64,000 bases of DNA from Halisarca cf. caerulea (taxonomy: Eukaryota; Porifera; Demospongiae; Chondrillida; Halisarcidae). A model generated the notes under the pieces. The model did not search any database, had not been told where the DNA came from, and was given only the letters and a program-made list of their open reading frames with translations. The stretch is taken from positions 2,896,696-2,960,695 of the forward strand of contig CAUJGJ010000065.1 of the NCBI GenBank assembly GCA_963170055.1, given 5' to 3'. Shown here in pieces: positions 63,801 to 64,000 of the stretch (within the stretch, counting starts at the first letter, position 1; the number at the start of each line of letters is the position of its first letter). Made by a program: the position numbers and the translations under genes.

Positions 63801-64000
63801 CAGTGGACACACATGACCTTTCTGAAGTGCTGTGGGAGTATTTGTGTAGTGTTGGATATGCTGGTGCTAATACCAATATTTGGCACTAGCACCACGCACT
63901 TTCCCACTGGACACACATGAAGTTTCTGAAGTGCTGTGGGCGTATTTGTGTAATGTTGGATATGCTGGTGCTAATACCAATATTTGGCACTAGCACCACG
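54850..64000. repeat. 9.2-kb super-repeat, copy 2
   Basis: Copy of 1-9,255, including U-V-W-X at 54,850-55,262, V-W-X cassettes at 55,991-56,299 and 58,484-58,792, the 24-mer units (55,991 and 58,484) and the 22-mers (59,313-61,600 and 61,601-63,784, the second lacking its last monomer). The match still holds at the window end, so the true right limit is outside. Confidence 0.93.

Larger units (their letters stand above)
1..64000. repeat. 104-bp tandem satellite array filling the window
   Basis: Head-to-tail copies of one 104-bp monomer run from the first to the last base, all in one orientation, with no interruption longer than about 70 bp. A landmark such as GCACCACGCACATTCCCAGT recurs every 104 bp apart from small indels: 103 bp where GTTGGATATG loses a G or the CCC run loses a C, and 102 bp in V monomers. 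About 615 monomers fit. The consensus is about 46% GC with two CpGs. The best-conserved part runs from GGTGCTAATACC through the hairpin to CCCAGTGGACACACATGA; most variation lies at monomer positions 33-50, 65 and 71-75. Both array ends lie outside the window. I see no gene, mobile element or RNA gene inside it. Organism and chromosomal position are inference only. Confidence 0.98.

Noticed and set aside
1..64000. CRISPR-like or integron attC-like array because of regular spacing and a hairpin in each unit
   Set aside because: The intervals between palindromes are not unique spacers or gene cassettes but the rest of the same monomer, identical from copy to copy. No cas genes, leader or integrase are present.

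Overview
The whole window is one tandem satellite-DNA array. A head-to-tail monomer of 104 bp fills all 64,000 bases (about 615 copies, all in the same orientation). No transposon, gene, tRNA, rRNA or other non-satellite sequence is visible except two short telomere-like patches. The consensus monomer is about 46% GC (48 of 104 by hand count) with two CpGs. Because 104 is not a multiple of 3, every reading frame passes through three phases of the monomer in 312 bp; the short open frames that result (60-104 codons, both strands) are shadows of the repeat, and I annotate no coding sequence. The scale, the higher-order repeats (HORs) and the TTAGGG-type patches point to a eukaryotic, probably animal, centromeric, pericentromeric or subtelomeric heterochromatin block. 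The species cannot be named from the sequence.

Monomers fall into three main haplotypes, set by monomer positions 33-34 and 40-45: type a (GAAG...GAAGTGCTG), type b (GACC...GAAGTGCTG) and type c (GAAG...TAACTACTG). A rarer divergent set also occurs: U (CCTGTGACAACACATG), V (GTTCACATGTGG, 102 bp), W (AGTAGACACACATTAAG), X (CATTCCAGTGG, 103 bp) and Y (CACGAAATTCCC, 103 bp). Each monomer carries a 33-nt imperfect palindrome. Read from the minus strand it would fold as a 15-bp stem with two G-U pairs and a 3-nt loop.

Layout: 1-11,119, nested tandem duplications (10-, 24-, 22-, 17- and 16-mers) with three V-W-X cassettes; 11,120-12,777, divergent mosaic; 12,778-20,680, a related family with 8-mer and 4-mer duplications; 20,681-26,712, three versions of a 23-mer HOR (23, 13 and 22 monomers); 26,713-28,064, mosaic; 28,065-30,976, a 10-mer HOR repeated 2.8 times; 30,977-33,264, irregular; 33,265-45,735, an HOR domain with a canonical 17-mer (1,767 bp) and derived 2-, 5-, 8-, 18-, 21- and 22-mers; 45,736-49,477, irregular; 49,478-51,950, a tandem pair of about 1.2-1.3 kb units, each with a degenerate CCCTAA patch; 51,951-54,849, the most divergent monomers (U/V/W/X/Y); 54,850-64,000, an almost exact copy of 1-9,255 lacking one monomer.

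There is no gene network here. The structure records repeated unequal exchange in 104-bp register, with at least one visible hybrid monomer at an exchange junction. The points most worth a second look are the 9-kb near-identical block recurring at 54.85 kb (a very long super-repeat or an assembly artefact), the telomere-like patches amplified with their flanking satellite, the 17-mer HOR series, and the minus-strand hairpin.
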